A stretch of DNA of 64,000 nt from Locusta migratoria (GCA_026315105.1 CM048744.1:313231270-313295269); one strand, 5' to 3'. Positions 31,547 to 43,235 are shown, counted from the stretch's first letter. The notes: generated by a model from the letters alone, not told the origin. A program made the numbers and translations.

Positions 31547-33361
31547 AAATTAAATGAAAAACTTGAGAAACAAGGTGAAAAACTTGAGAAAATAGAACAG
31601 ACGTGCGATTCGAGGTTTGTGAGTATTCAAAGTAGTTTTAATAAGATAAATGAGGACAACAATCGGTTCAGGGAACAACTGCTCAATACTTTCAAATGTG
31701 AATCTCAGCAAATAAGACAAGATATTCGCGACGAGATTAACCCGGTAGTGGAAAGCCTAGCGTCACGAGTGGAAAATATGGAAAGCCTAGCGTCACGAGT
31801 GGAAAATATGGAAAGCCTTGCGTCACGAGTTGAAAATATGGAAACTACTGAACTCGCTCAGTTGAAGCAACAGAGTAATCTATTTGATGAAAAGTTGCAG
31901 AACTTCCAGTCAGTCACGACGGAACAGATCAATAAAATTAATAAACAGTTTGAGGATATTACCGTTAAAATTACCCAAATCAGTAATAACACTGACAAAG
32001 GTTCTGATGTAACGCATCCTACCCCGTTTAATGAAACTAATGAATATCTCGCCCTTGACCGTTTCAAACAAGGTCAAATGACCATTAATCAGCAATACAA
32101 GGCTGAGGTCAGAAAATTAGATGATCGCGTGGCGCGAATAGAGAGGAAATTTGACCATACTTGTGGAAATGCATACGAGGACGTAGAAGAAAATTTGAAC
32201 GAAAATGACAATGATGATTCGAGCCAAGTAGGTCGCTTGGTACGTGAACGAAGTGTACCTCATAGTAACAACAATGAAGACGCGGTGCGTAGTTTACGCT
32301 CACTTACGCCGCACGGGCGAAAGGAAGCGTTTGACTACAAGCATTTCCTGACTGTACGTAAATTCAAGACATTTAAAAACTCTCCGAATGACTTGCACCC
32401 TAAAGAGTGGTTGCAGCAGTTCGATTATTGTCTTCCCCCGAATTGGCCACTTGAGCACAGATTAGAATTTATATGTGGTTATCTGGAAGGCGAGCCAGCC
32501 ACCAGAATGAGAGCTATTGCACAAGAGTGCTATAGCGAGAATCAATTCCGACGCTCATTTCTATCCGCATACTGGTCGGAAGCGGCACAAGACCGCGTTA
32601 AAAACAGTATTGCGACATTCAAAACTTTTGAGCGATCAAATTTCTCGAGCCCTGTGGAATATTTCCAAAACTTAGTATACAAAAATCAATTTTTATCGGC
32701 ACCTTACTGCCCTGCGGAATTAATTAGAATTTGTTTGAACAAATTGCCTCTACACTTGCGTCAAATTGCCATTGCGGCACGATGCAAGAATGATATTGAA
32801 GCCTTTAGAAATCTCTTACAAGACTTAGAGGAAGAAGACGAGGAAAATTCCTCGCGCAGTCGATATTTTGAAACGAACAAATATGATCGCCGGTCGCAAC
32901 AAAGCACGCCGCGTACCATACGTTATTCAGAGCACGACGATAAACCAAAAAATAATTCTTTCGCTAATGAAACTTACAAACAAAGACGCGACAATGAGAA
33001 CAGTGATTTTCATGATCGTGAAATTAACCGTGGAAGTTTTCGTGGCCGCAACCGAGGTGGTGGTTTTGGTCGCGGAGGACGCAACAATAATTACTATCAT
33101 AACAGCAATACTTCGAATGGTACTAATTGGCGTGATAGACGCAATACTGATAGTGATCGCGAGACTGAAAATCACAACAATAACGCTGAGAAGCGTAGTC
33201 GGGAGGGCACACGCGATAATTCTCGTGATCGCCTTCCGCGATACGAAAACACGATTCGGGGTCTAAGCAGATCGCGCACCCCGGAAAGGCAAGAGCAAAA
33301 CATTGAAATCAGACCTGCTAATCCATGCTCTAATTCATCAAAAAGGATTTTCAAGGCATAA
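31475..33361 (+). CDS. LINE-gag chimeric frame (gag-only element, left arm)
   Basis: The first 24 codons come from the LINE (MLSAIDKGSQIDSIFLDFRK...). At 31547 the frame passes without interruption into gag. Three 10-residue repeats ESLASRVENM follow (31751-31840), then coiled-coil-like sequence, the gag core (HPKEWLQQFDYCLPPNWPL, CGYLEGEPATRMRAIAQECY, ENQFRRSFLSAYW) and a C-terminus rich in RGG, Asn and Arg (FRGRNRGGGFGRGGRNNN). No CCHC knuckle. The chimera is an accident of insertion; the native start is missing. Probable role of native gag: RNA binding and particle formation. Confidence 0.75.
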   Translation: MLSAIDKGSQIDSIFLDFRKAFDTKLNEKLEKQGEKLEKIEQTCDSRFVSIQSSFNKINEDNNRFREQLLNTFKCESQQIRQDIRDEINPVVESLASRVENMESLASRVENMESLASRVENMETTELAQLKQQSNLFDEKLQNFQSVTTEQINKINKQFEDITVKITQISNNTDKGSDVTHPTPFNETNEYLALDRFKQGQMTINQQYKAEVRKLDDRVARIERKFDHTCGNAYEDVEENLNENDNDDSSQVGRLVRERSVPHSNNNEDAVRSLRSLTPHGRKEAFDYKHFLTVRKFKTFKNSPNDLHPKEWLQQFDYCLPPNWPLEHRLEFICGYLEGEPATRMRAIAQECYSENQFRRSFLSAYWSEAAQDRVKNSIATFKTFERSNFSSPVEYFQNLVYKNQFLSAPYCPAELIRICLNKLPLHLRQIAIAARCKNDIEAFRNLLQDLEEEDEENSSRSRYFETNKYDRRSQQSTPRTIRYSEHDDKPKNNSFANETYKQRRDNENSDFHDREINRGSFRGRNRGGGFGRGGRNNNYYHNSNTSNGTNWRDRRNTDSDRETENHNNNAEKRSREGTRDNSRDRLPRYENTIRGLSRSRTPERQEQNIEIRPANPCSNSSKRIFKA

Positions 33362-36300
33362 ATTTGGGGTAGAGAGTCCATTAATCTGTTTTGGACACAC
33401 CAAGTGGCGATTGGTGCCCCGTTCTCGAGCTGAGTGTCACTATTCTTCCGCCTTTCCTTAGTGCGCTCTATCCACCTCTTTTTCTCACTGTTACTTTTCT
33501 CTAACTCTGAATACTTATACTCTGTGCTACGCTGGGATATTGTCATACGAAAACTTTGATTATCTTGCAATTTGCATATAACGAACTCTGTGGCTGTGCA
33601 AGACAAATAAAATTAATGGAAATTTTTGATTGATTAATCTAATCAAGTTCCTATGTTTCAGAAAATATTCTTCTGTATTACTAATTGCATAACTTACGAA
33701 GTTCTGAGCAAGCGAAGAAGATTTTGAGTTGACATGAGCAATTGGTAAGCCAAGAACATTATGGAGGATGATGAGTAAGGCAATACACAATATGTCATGG
33801 TGGTCTTTAAAATGCATTATTGTTTATGGATAAATGATGGTAAGGAAGGTATTGGTAACAGTTAAAGATGTTTGATAAATGTAATTACGTGGACGAGATT
33901 AAGTAATTATGAGGAGAATCGCTATGTTGCTAATGATGACGAGATTATACAATGATTATGAAGCAATTATGAGGAGAATCGCTATGTTGCTAATGATGAC
34001 GAGATTATACAATGATTATGAAGTAATTATGAGGAGAATCGCTATGTTGCTAATGATGACGAGATTATACAATGATTATGAAGTAATTATGAGGAGAATC
34101 GCTATGTTGCTAATGATGCTATGTTTTGTTCTTTTCTTATGTGCTTACTCGCACTGCCCTTTTGTGTTTTCTCTTTGTGCTTATGTGCACCACTTTGTAT
34201 GTTGATGCATTGTGCCTTCAATGGCATGTGTGATTGGTGAGATTCATATCCTTCTGATGCTCTGTAATTATTTGTAATTATGTGTAATGAATATTTCTAA
34301 TTATGCTTGCAGCTATGCATATTGCTCTTGCAATCAAAGCTTACCGCTATGCTCACTAATTATATACCTAAGCCCTACCACTATGCTAATTAATTTTATA
34401 ATGAAGCTCAATGACAATGTATGGTTATGCTTATACGTTGCACACAGCCATCTATCTTGCAAACTTGCAGCTATGCCATAAATTGCGCCTAGTTAAGTCT
34501 AGAAAGATAATGCACAGAAATATTTTGCTTTTGCTTACTGCTATCTGCCAAATTTTATTGATGATCTTGTTGACGAAAATCTGCAGCTATGCCTAACGAA
34601 TATTACGTCTGTGTTTATGTTATTGGATGATTTACTGTGATGTACATCTATTACTGTGCCAAAATTTGCACTAATTGTTTTGTTTGACCCTACTGTTGAC
34701 TCAGACAGACACAGACATGACCTGATGACTTGAACCTCTTTTGATATTCTCACGAAACTACCCTGATGTGTTATACCTTAAGGCAATGAAATATGTAGCT
34801 CAGTTGAGACAAAAGCCTGGCCATGGCAACTTATGTAATTTAAGTGTTATACTTTGTGGTAATGTAATCACCACCATAGTGATATATATTAATTTAAAGA
34901 GATATGAACAAATGGTAATTGGAATGTCAATTTAAGTTACATCATGCCGAATTGATGACAAGCACCCTCAATGTATTTCATACGATTATGTGTTTGTAAA
35001 GCAATATGTACATAGTATGTAAAGCCTTGTGCTTATATGAAATGACACTAATGTTGTAGATACTCTAATATAAGAATTAACTTACTCATTAGTATTCAAA
35101 TGTATCCGTCTTCAGGACACTACTTGTAATGTAAAATATGGTTTAATACCATGACCCCATCTGTACCACTTGAATTTGTGGGAAAATATTTCTGTAGATA
35201 TGTTCTAATCAATGACTTTTCTTTCAGTCTAAACTGAAATATCATGACTATGTTACTAATTTGTGTGTAAAATGCTTTATTTCATGTACTTTGGACACGC
35301 ATGGGAAGTGGCGATTTCGCACACGAGATTCCAGAATGCACACAGAACAATGGACGAGTTACTATACACCACTGATTTTGGGCCTTTTAATGAAGATGTT
35401 TGTGGATGATGTTTGGCCATACAGTACTGTCCATTGCAGCCTTGGCCACCCATCACCAGTTTGCTGCGGATGCAGTCGGCTAATAGCTCTGTTGGTTGGA
35501 GCACACTTGGTTGTCGAATTGCATGGAGGAATACATCAGAACCTTTTCCCCATGACTTCCACTTCAATGCAACCAGTCAGCCCGCCTACAGTGTGGTGTA
35601 ATCTTACAGTGTTTTGTGTTCGTGTGCAGACCTAAAATGAATGTTAGGAGCTAATGTGCTATTCGTGTGCATATACTATTCAGTGCCTCCCATTGCAAAC
35701 GTTGTCCACAGGCTCATTACCAGTGTTTAGGTATATTTCATGGTTCTTTTACAGTCAGTGACCAAAATAAAATTGTGCTCTTGATAGATACATATACTTT
35801 GTCAGAAATGTCATTGTGCCTATTCGATTGACAAACGTTATATTGAAACCCTATTGTGCTGAAGCAGTAATATTATTTTGTACATGATCAGAAGCCTATG
35901 TAGCCAAAAATTTTACATGTATGTTCTAGCATCCATGAAAGTATAGCATTTTAAATGCATCACAGAATACAAAACTGACACTCTATCTTATACTAAGTGC
36001 ACTAAAAATTTACATAGACTACATTGTGCACAAGATATAAATGTTCATTTTATGTTCCCAAAAATACTGATCTCTTGTACAAAATTTAAACCCATGGAAC
36101 TTACACTACTGTCTGTATTACTTGTAATTACCACATTTTCTTTAAAGAATGATGACATTAGTTAAACTATCTTTTGTAAAACTTTGTATATGTTCACGTT
36201 TATTATTGTATATTTTGTTTTTCCATTTGTGTATTACTTCTAGCTATCTCATTTTCTCCACTATATCATTTGTCAAACTATGTTTCCTGAAATTCTATAT

Positions 36301-36796
36301 ATACTTATGTTTACCATTATGTATAATTGTCATATATTCCACTTATTGCTGATGTTCTGTAAATTTTAACATTTGCTTATGCCTGTCACACCCTGTACCA
36401 CTCCATGCGTGACTTTTGATGGTACTGTTCTGTAAAATGGCATGTATTTATGACTGTCACATTGTTTTTTTTTTTTAAATTTTCTATGTACTCCATCTGT
36501 TGTTTTGATCTTGTTATATTTTGGATGTCATTAATGGATTTGTGGACTTGAAATTCAGTAATTTTGCTGGCTAGGCAATGCCATTGGCATCACCCACCCT
36601 ACAAAATTTTAATAGGTAGGAGGGGGGTGATGAAACGTGTCCATAAAATATAAGAAAATAAGAAAATGTCTAATATTGTGCCTCCTGTTTTGTATCGAGT
36701 AACTTGCTTGCAAGAAAATGTATAATATCGCTTCTACTGTATGTATCGAGTAACTTGCTTGCAAGAAAATGTATAATATCGCTTCTACTGTATGTA
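31547..36796 (+). mobile_element. Gag-only LTR retrotransposon, left arm of palindrome
   Basis: A sense copy lacking its 5' LTR, leader and the first part of gag. It holds most of gag (to 33361), about 3.2 kb of noncoding sequence, a polypurine tract (about 36617-36630) and a 3' LTR that starts at 36631 and breaks off at about 36796. It mirrors 36798 to about 41830 around an axis near 36745. Frames in the noncoding part are short and show no pol motifs. Confidence 0.88.
33909..34118 (+). repeat. 60-bp tandem repeat, 3.5 copies
   Basis: A unit of 60 bp starting ATGAGGAGAATCGCTATGTT is repeated with period exactly 60. The mirror copy in the right arm (39368-39517, minus strand) has 2.5 units. 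Because the unit is a multiple of three it keeps a short frame open (MRRIAMLLMMTRLYNDYE), which I regard as a by-product. Confidence 0.9.
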
Positions 36797-36797
36797 C
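36694..36797. repeat. Loop of the palindrome: two 51-bp tandem units
   Basis: The 104-bp spacer between the arms is two copies of a 51-bp LTR unit (ATCGAGTAACTTGCTTGCAA...ACTGTATGT) plus AC. The intact 5' LTR at the right end contains only one such unit (near 43130-43190). The switch to the opposite strand occurs directly after the second unit. Confidence 0.9.
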
Positions 36798-36860
36798 ACA
36801 AAACAGGAGGCACAATATTAGACATTTTCTTATTTTCTTATATTTTATGGACACGTTTCA

Positions 36861-36876
36861 TCACCCCCCTCCTACC
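36861..36876 (-). promoter_or_regulatory. Polypurine tract of the gag-only element, right arm
   Basis: On the minus strand GGTAGGAGGGGGGTGA lies immediately before TGAAACGTG, the LTR start. The left arm has the same tract before 36631. Confidence 0.8.
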
Positions 36877-39367
36877 TATTAAAATTTTGTAGGGTGGGTG
36901 ATGCCAATGGCATTGCCTAGCCAGCAAAATTACTGAATTTCAAGTCCACAAATCCATTAATGACATCCGAAATATAACAAGATCAAAACAACAGATGGAG
37001 TACATAGAAAATTTAAAAAACAATGTGACAGTCATAAATACATGCCATTTTACAGAACAGTACCATCAAAAGTCACGCATGGAGTGGTACAGGGTGTGAC
37101 AGGCATAAGCAAATGTTAAAATTTACAGAACATCAGCAATAAGTGGAATATATGACAATTATACATAATGGTAAACATAAGTATATATAGAATTTCAGGA
37201 AACATAGTTTGACAAATGATATAGTGGAGAAAATGAGATAGCTAGAAGTAATACACAAATGGAAAAACAAAATATACAATAATAAACGTGAACATATACA
37301 AAGTTTTACAAAAGATAGTTTAACTAATGTCATCATTCTTTAAAGAAAATGTGGTAATTACAAGTAATACAGACAGTAGTGTAAGTTCCATGGGTTTAAA
37401 TTTTGTACAAGAGATCAGTATTTTTGGGAACATAAAATGAACATTTATATCTTGTGCACAATGTAGTCTATGTAAATTTTTAGTGCACTTAGTATAAGAT
37501 AGAGTGTCAGTTTTGTATTCTGTGATGCATTTAAAATGCTATACTTTCATGGATGCTAGAACATACATGTAAAATTTTTGGCTACATAGGCTTCTGATCA
37601 TGTACAAAATAATATTACTGCTTCAGCACAATAGGGTTTCAATATAACGTTTGTCAATCGAATAGGCACAATGACATTTCTGACAAAGTATATGTATTTA
37701 TCAAGAGCACAATTTTATTTTGGTCACTGACTGTAAAAGAACCATGAAATATACCTAAACACTGGTAATGAACCTGTGGACAACGTTTGCAATGGGAGGC
37801 ACTGAATAGTATATGCACACGAATAGCACATTAGCTCCTAACATTCATTTTAGGTCTGCACACGAACACAAAACACTGTAAGATTACACCACACTGTAGG
37901 CGGGCTGACTGGTTGCATTGAAGTGGAAGTCATGGGGAAAAGGTTCTGATGTATTCCTCCATGCAATTCGACAACCAAGTGTGCTCCAACCAACAGAGCT
38001 ATTAGCCGACTGCATCCGCAGCAAACTGGTGATGGGTGGCCAAGGCTGCAATGGACAGTACTGTATGGCCAAACATCATCCACAAACATCTTCATTAAAA
38101 GGCCCAAAATCAGTGGTGTATAGTAACTCGTCCATTGTTCTGTGTGCATTCTGGAATCTCGTGTGCGAAATCGCCACTTCCCATGCGTGTCCAAAGTACA
38201 TGAAATAAAGCATTTTACACACAAATTAGTAACATAGTCATGATATTTCAGTTTAGACTGAAAGAAAAGTCATTGATTAGAACATATCTACAGAAATATT
38301 TTCCCACAAATTCAAGTGGTACAGATGGGGTCATGGTATTAAACCATATTTTTACATTACAAGTAGTGTCCTGAAGACGGATACATTTGAATAACAATGA
38401 GTAAGTTAATTCTTATATTAGAGTATCTATAACATTAGTGTCATTTCATATAAGCACAAGGCTTTACATACTATGTACATATTGCTTTACAAACACATAA
38501 TCGTATGAAATACATTGAGGGTGCTTGTCATCAACTTGGCATGATATAACTTAAATTGACATTCCAATTACCATTTGTTCATATCTCTTTAAATTAATAT
38601 ATATCACTATGGTGGTGATTACATTACCACAAAGTATAACACTTAAATTACATAAGTTGCCATGGCCAGGCTTTTGTCTCAACTGAGCTACATATTTCAT
38701 TGCCTTAAGGTATAACACATCAGGGTAGTTTCGTGAGAATATCAAAAGAGGTTCAAGTCATCAGGTCATGTCTGTGTCTGTCTGAGTCAACAGTAGGGTC
38801 AAACAAAACAATTAGTGCAAATTTTGGCACAGTAATAGATGTACATCACAGTAAATCATCCAATAACATAAACACAGACGTAATATTCGTTAGGCATAGC
38901 TGCAGATTTTCATCAACAAGATCATCAATAAAATTTAGCAGATAGCAGTAAGCAAAAGCAAAGTATTTCTGTGCATTATCTTTCCAGACTTAACTAGGCG
39001 CAATTTATGGCATAGCTGCAAGTTTGCAAGATAGATGGCTGTGTGCAACGTATAAGCATAACCATACATTGTCATTGAGCTTCATTATAAAATTAATTAG
39101 CATAGTGGTAAGGCTTAGGTATATAATTAGTGAGCATAGCGGTAAGCTTTGACTGCAAGAGCAATACGCATAGCTGCAAGCATAATTAGAAATATTCATT
39201 ACATATAATTACAAATAATTACAGAGCATCAGAAGGATATGAATCTCACCAATCACACATGCCATTGAAGGCACAATGCATCAACATACAAAATGGTGCA
39301 CATAAGCACAAAGAGAAAACACAAAAGGGCAGTGCGAGTAAGCACATAAGAAAAGAACAAAACATAG

Positions 39368-39517
39368 CATCATTAGCAACATAGCGATTCTCCTCATAAT
39401 TACTTCATAATCATTGTATAATCTCGTCATCATTAGCAACATAGCGATTCTCCTCATAATTGCTTCATAATCATTGTATAATCTCGTCATCATTAGCAAC
39501 ATAGCGATTCCCCTCAT
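39368..39517 (-). repeat. 60-bp tandem repeat, 2.5 copies (right arm)
   Basis: Minus-strand counterpart of 33909-34118, one unit shorter. The outermost unit carries one substitution (AGGGGAATC for AGGAGAATC). Confidence 0.88.
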
Positions 39518-40063
39518 AATTGCTTAATCTCGTCCACGTAATTACATTTATCAAACATCTTTAACTGTTACCAATACCTTCCTTACCATCATTTATCCAT
39601 AAACAATAATGCATTTTAAAGACCACCATGACATATTGTGTATTGCCTTACTCATCATCCTCCATAATGTTCTTGGCTTACCAATTGCTCATGTCAACTC
39701 AAAATCTTCTTCGCTCGCTCAGAACTTCGTAAGTTATGCAATTAGTAATACAGAAGAATATTTTCTGAAACATAGGAACTTGATTAGATTACACAATCAA
39801 AAATTTCCATTAATTTTATTTGTCTTGCACAGCCACAGAGTTCGTTATATGCAAATTGCAAGATAATCAAAGTTTCGTATGACAATATCCCAGCGTAGCA
39901 CAGAGTATAAGTATTCAGAGTTAGAGAAAAGTAACAGTGAGAAAAAGAGGTGGATAGAGCGCACTAAGGAAAGGCGGAAGAATAGTGACACTCAGCTCGA
40001 GAACGGGGCACCAATCGCCACTTGGTGTGTCCAAAACAGATTACTGGACTCTCTACCCCAGAT

Positions 40064-42103
40064 TTATGCCTTGAAAATCCTTTTTGATGAATTAGAGCAT
40101 GGATTAGCAGGTCTGATTTCAATGTTTTGCTCTTGTCTTTCCGGGGTATGCGATCTGCTTAGACCCCGAATCGTGTTTTCGTATCGCGGAAGGCGATCAC
40201 GAGAATTATCGCGTGTGCCCTCCCGACTACGCTTCTCAGCGTTATTGTTGTGATTTTCAGTCTCGCGATCACTATCAGTATTGCGTCTATCACGCCAATT
40301 AGTATCATTCGAAGTATTGCTGTTATGATAGTAATTATTGTAGCGTCCTCCGCGACCAAAACCACCACCTCGGTTGCGGCCACGAAAATTTCCACGGTTA
40401 ATTTCACGATCATGAAAATCACTGTTCTCATTGTCGCGTCTTTGTTTGTAAGTTTCATTAGCGAAAGAATTATTTTTTGGTTTATCGTCGTGCTCTGAAT
40501 AACGTATGGTACGCGGCGGGCTTTGTTGCGACCGGCGATCATATTTGTTCGTTTCAAAATATCGACTGCGCGAGGAATTTTCCTCGTCTTCTTCCTCTAA
40601 GTCTTGTAAGAGATTTCTAAAGGCTTCAATATCATTCTTGCATCGTGCCGCAATGGCAATTTGACGCAAGTGTATAGGCAATTTGTTCAAACAAATTCTA
40701 ATTAACTCCGCAGGGCAGTAAGGTGCCGATAAAAATTGATTTTTGTATACTAAGTTTTGGAAATATTCCACTGGGCTCGAGAAATTTGATCGCTCAAAAG
40801 TTTTGAATGTCGCAATACTGTTTTTAACGCGGTCTTGTGCCGCTTCCGACCAGTATGCGGATAGAAATGAGCGTCGGAACTGATTCTCGCTATAGCACTC
40901 TTGTGCAATAGCTCTCATTCTGGTGGCTGGCTCGCCTTCCAGATAACCACATATAAATTCTAATCTGTGTTCAAGTGGCCAATTCGGGGGAAGACAATAA
41001 TCGAATTGCTGCAACCACTCTTTAGGGTGCAAGTCATTCGGAGAGTTTTTAAATGTCTTGAATTTACGTACAGTCAGGAAATGCTTGTAGTCAAACGCTT
41101 CCTTTCGCCCGTGCGGCGTAAGTGAGCGTAAACTACGCACCGCGTCTTCATTGTTGTTGCTATGAGGTACACTTCGTTCACGTACCAAGCGACCTACTTG
41201 AGTCGAATCATCATTGTCATTTTCGTTCGGATTTTCATCTACGTCTTCGTATGGATTCCCACAAGTATGGTCAAATTTCCTCTCTATTCGCGCCACGCGA
41301 TCATCTAATTTTCTGACCTCAGCCTTGTATTGCTGATTAATGGTCATATGACCTTGTTTGAAACGGTCAAGGGCGAGATATTCATTAGTTTCATTAAACG
41401 GGGTAGGATGCGTTGCATCAGAACTTTTGTCAGTGTTATCACTGATTTGGGTAATTTTAACCGTGAGATCCTCAACCTGTTTATTAATTTTATTGATCTG
41501 TTCCGTCGTGCCTGACTGGAAGTTCTGTAACTTTTCATCAAATAGGTTACTCTGTTGCTTCAATTGAGCGAGTTCGGTGGTTTCTATATTTTCGACTCGT
41601 GACGCAAGGTTTTCCACTACCGGGTTAATCTCGTCGCGAATATCCTGTCTTATTTGCTGAGATTCACATTTGAAAGTATTGAGCAGTTGTTCCCTGAACC
41701 GATTGTTGTCCTCATTTATTTTATTAATACTACTTTGAATACTCGCAAACCTCGAATCGCACGTTTGTTCAAATTTCTCAAGTTTTTCATCTAATTTCTG
41801 AAATTGTAATTGATTATTGTCAAGTATTTCATTTAATTTCTGAAATTCCTGAGATTGTTCCTCAAGTTTTTCATTTAGTTCCTGAAATTGTGACAATAAA
41901 ATTTGCATGAAATCATTCGGTAATACGTTTTCCATAGCTGTCGCACATGTACCTTTTGTAGCAGAGCTAGGCGGAACCGATGCATTATTTTCCGCAACCA
42001 CGTTACAAGAATCGGAATTCTGTATTGTCGAATCCTGTACTTTGTCATTATCCATATTGTCTATTCCTGAACTAATCTGTTCTGCGTTTTCGAACACGGA
42101 CAA
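40064..42103 (-). CDS. Gag of the gag-only LTR retrotransposon, intact
   Basis: An open frame of 679 codons (MSVFENAEQISSGIDNMDND...). A second in-frame Met (MDNDKVQDS) could be the start. Residues ~70-200 are heptad-like (QEFQKLNEILDNNQLQFQKL, EKFEQTCDSRF), suggesting a coiled coil. The core at ~340-500 has the retrotransposon gag pattern (HPKEWLQQFD, GEPATRMRA, PVEYFQNLVYKNQFLSAPY, LPIHLRQIAIAARCKND). The C-terminus is RGG, Asn and Arg-Asp rich and may bind RNA in place of a zinc knuckle. It is intact, which fits a young insertion. Only one ENLASRVENI unit is present, against three in the left arm. Confidence 0.88.
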   Translation of the reverse strand: MSVFENAEQISSGIDNMDNDKVQDSTIQNSDSCNVVAENNASVPPSSATKGTCATAMENVLPNDFMQILLSQFQELNEKLEEQSQEFQKLNEILDNNQLQFQKLDEKLEKFEQTCDSRFASIQSSINKINEDNNRFREQLLNTFKCESQQIRQDIRDEINPVVENLASRVENIETTELAQLKQQSNLFDEKLQNFQSGTTEQINKINKQVEDLTVKITQISDNTDKSSDATHPTPFNETNEYLALDRFKQGHMTINQQYKAEVRKLDDRVARIERKFDHTCGNPYEDVDENPNENDNDDSTQVGRLVRERSVPHSNNNEDAVRSLRSLTPHGRKEAFDYKHFLTVRKFKTFKNSPNDLHPKEWLQQFDYCLPPNWPLEHRLEFICGYLEGEPATRMRAIAQECYSENQFRRSFLSAYWSEAAQDRVKNSIATFKTFERSNFSSPVEYFQNLVYKNQFLSAPYCPAELIRICLNKLPIHLRQIAIAARCKNDIEAFRNLLQDLEEEDEENSSRSRYFETNKYDRRSQQSPPRTIRYSEHDDKPKNNSFANETYKQRRDNENSDFHDREINRGNFRGRNRGGGFGRGGRYNNYYHNSNTSNDTNWRDRRNTDSDRETENHNNNAEKRSREGTRDNSRDRLPRYENTIRGLSRSHTPERQEQNIEIRPANPCSNSSKRIFKA

Positions 42104-42446
42104 TCGAGATTATGCGAACCGTTAATTATCACACGAGTTCCGCGGTACTAGAATTTTAATCACAACAAACATCAAACAATATAAAAGAAAGACTTGTTCA
42201 GTAGTAATGCAATTATTTGTATATTCAATTCATCTACTATAAACAATACTACACAATCTCAAGAATGGTAAGTAACAGACTACAGAAACAATTACTATGC
42301 TACTGTTGCTACAACAGAGGATGGTGCTACAAAAATTAAATTAAGAGCCAAAAGGTAAGTTGGTTAGTGGAAAAGACAAACTAACTGAAATAAGACTACG
42401 TATCTAACTACGTCACGATCCTGTTTGTGAACTATCCTGGCAGGAA

Positions 42447-42454
42447 GGGCGCCA
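42447..42454 (-). promoter_or_regulatory. Primer binding site of the gag-only element
   Basis: On the minus strand TGGCGCCC (continuing TTCCTG) lies nine bases after the LTR end at 42464. TGGCGCC is a frequent primer binding site core in LTR elements; the primer tRNA is not determined. Confidence 0.7.
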
Positions 42455-42463
42455 GATAAAAGC

Positions 42464-43235
42464 TGTACGCTTGTTTTGGAATGTTGAACCTTTCGTTAAA
42501 TCAGACAATAAATTGTTCATTAACTTAGCTATTTGGTTTAATTATGGCCCTGATATTAATGTATAAGAAACAGTGCATTAAATTGATTATGTGCGCAACG
42601 GATATATTTAACAAAACACTGTGTCATGTAACCTTTTGAAACAGACACTGACTATACTCAAGAATTTTGACTGCGAGAATGATATAAGAAAAACCACAAA
42701 TCACTTTCTTAATGCTTGACTGTGAGAACCTATATAGGTCAGCCTCCAATTATTGAAATCCAGATCAACTATTATCTTACTATGGCACCAATAATGAAAT
42801 ATGTTCTATAATATTGTTCAAATCAACACTCCACTAAATCAAGTAATTATCAAATGAAGGAAGTGGGTTAATTTTCTAACTACGTAAATGAAATATGAAA
42901 CAGGGTTAACTTGCTTATTATTGATAAACAGCATTACATTACTTACATGATACAACTTCTGACTTGCTGGCAAAGCAGCCTCTGCTCTACATCGGAGCCA
43001 TACACACAACCCAACCGCTCTCTAAGCGAGCTGAACCACTAGTGTTACTCTCTCTCAGTGCGAGCTACAATGCTGTGCAATACATGATCTTTGCCAGAGA
43101 TGAAACTTTACACATATCGATACATACAGTAGAAGCGATATTATACATTTTCTTGCAAGCAAGTTACTCGACACAAAACAGGAGGCACAATATTAGACAT
43201 TTTCTTATTTTCTTATATTTTATGGACACGTTTCA
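42464..43235 (-). repeat. 5' LTR of the gag-only element
   Basis: The minus-strand LTR is about 772 bp and starts TGAAACGTGTCC and ends ...GCGTACA, so TG...CA. A CTATATAGG motif near 42731 is followed by a CACAGTCA stretch that could be an initiator. The first 63 bases are repeated at both centre LTR fragments (36631-36693 and 36860-36798). Confidence 0.75.

Larger units (their letters stand above)
36798..43235 (-). mobile_element. Gag-only LTR retrotransposon, right arm, nearly complete
   Basis: On the minus strand: 5' LTR 43235-42464, TGGCGCCC primer site, leader, gag 42103-40064, 3.2 kb without coding motifs, polypurine tract 36876-36861 and the first 63 bases of the 3' LTR. The copy is a structurally convincing non-autonomous LTR element with gag but no protease, reverse transcriptase or integrase. 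Such elements would depend on a relative's enzymes in trans. TR-GAG elements of plants are a described parallel; that comparison is inference. Confidence 0.88.

Noticed and set aside
32868..33266. 132-codon frame inside gag, and its mirror at 40159-40557
   Set aside because: It is an overlapping frame of the RGG-rich gag C-terminus with no independent start context or family pattern.
33909..34118. CRISPR-like array
   Set aside because: Units are contiguous 60-bp tandem copies without unique spacers, and the context is an insect retroelement. The 26-bp array at 48623 is also spacerless.
33362..36600. Several 60-125 codon frames mirrored in both palindrome arms
   Set aside because: They show no family motifs, and their mirroring only reflects the duplicated arms. 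I treat the stretch as noncoding part of the gag-only element.
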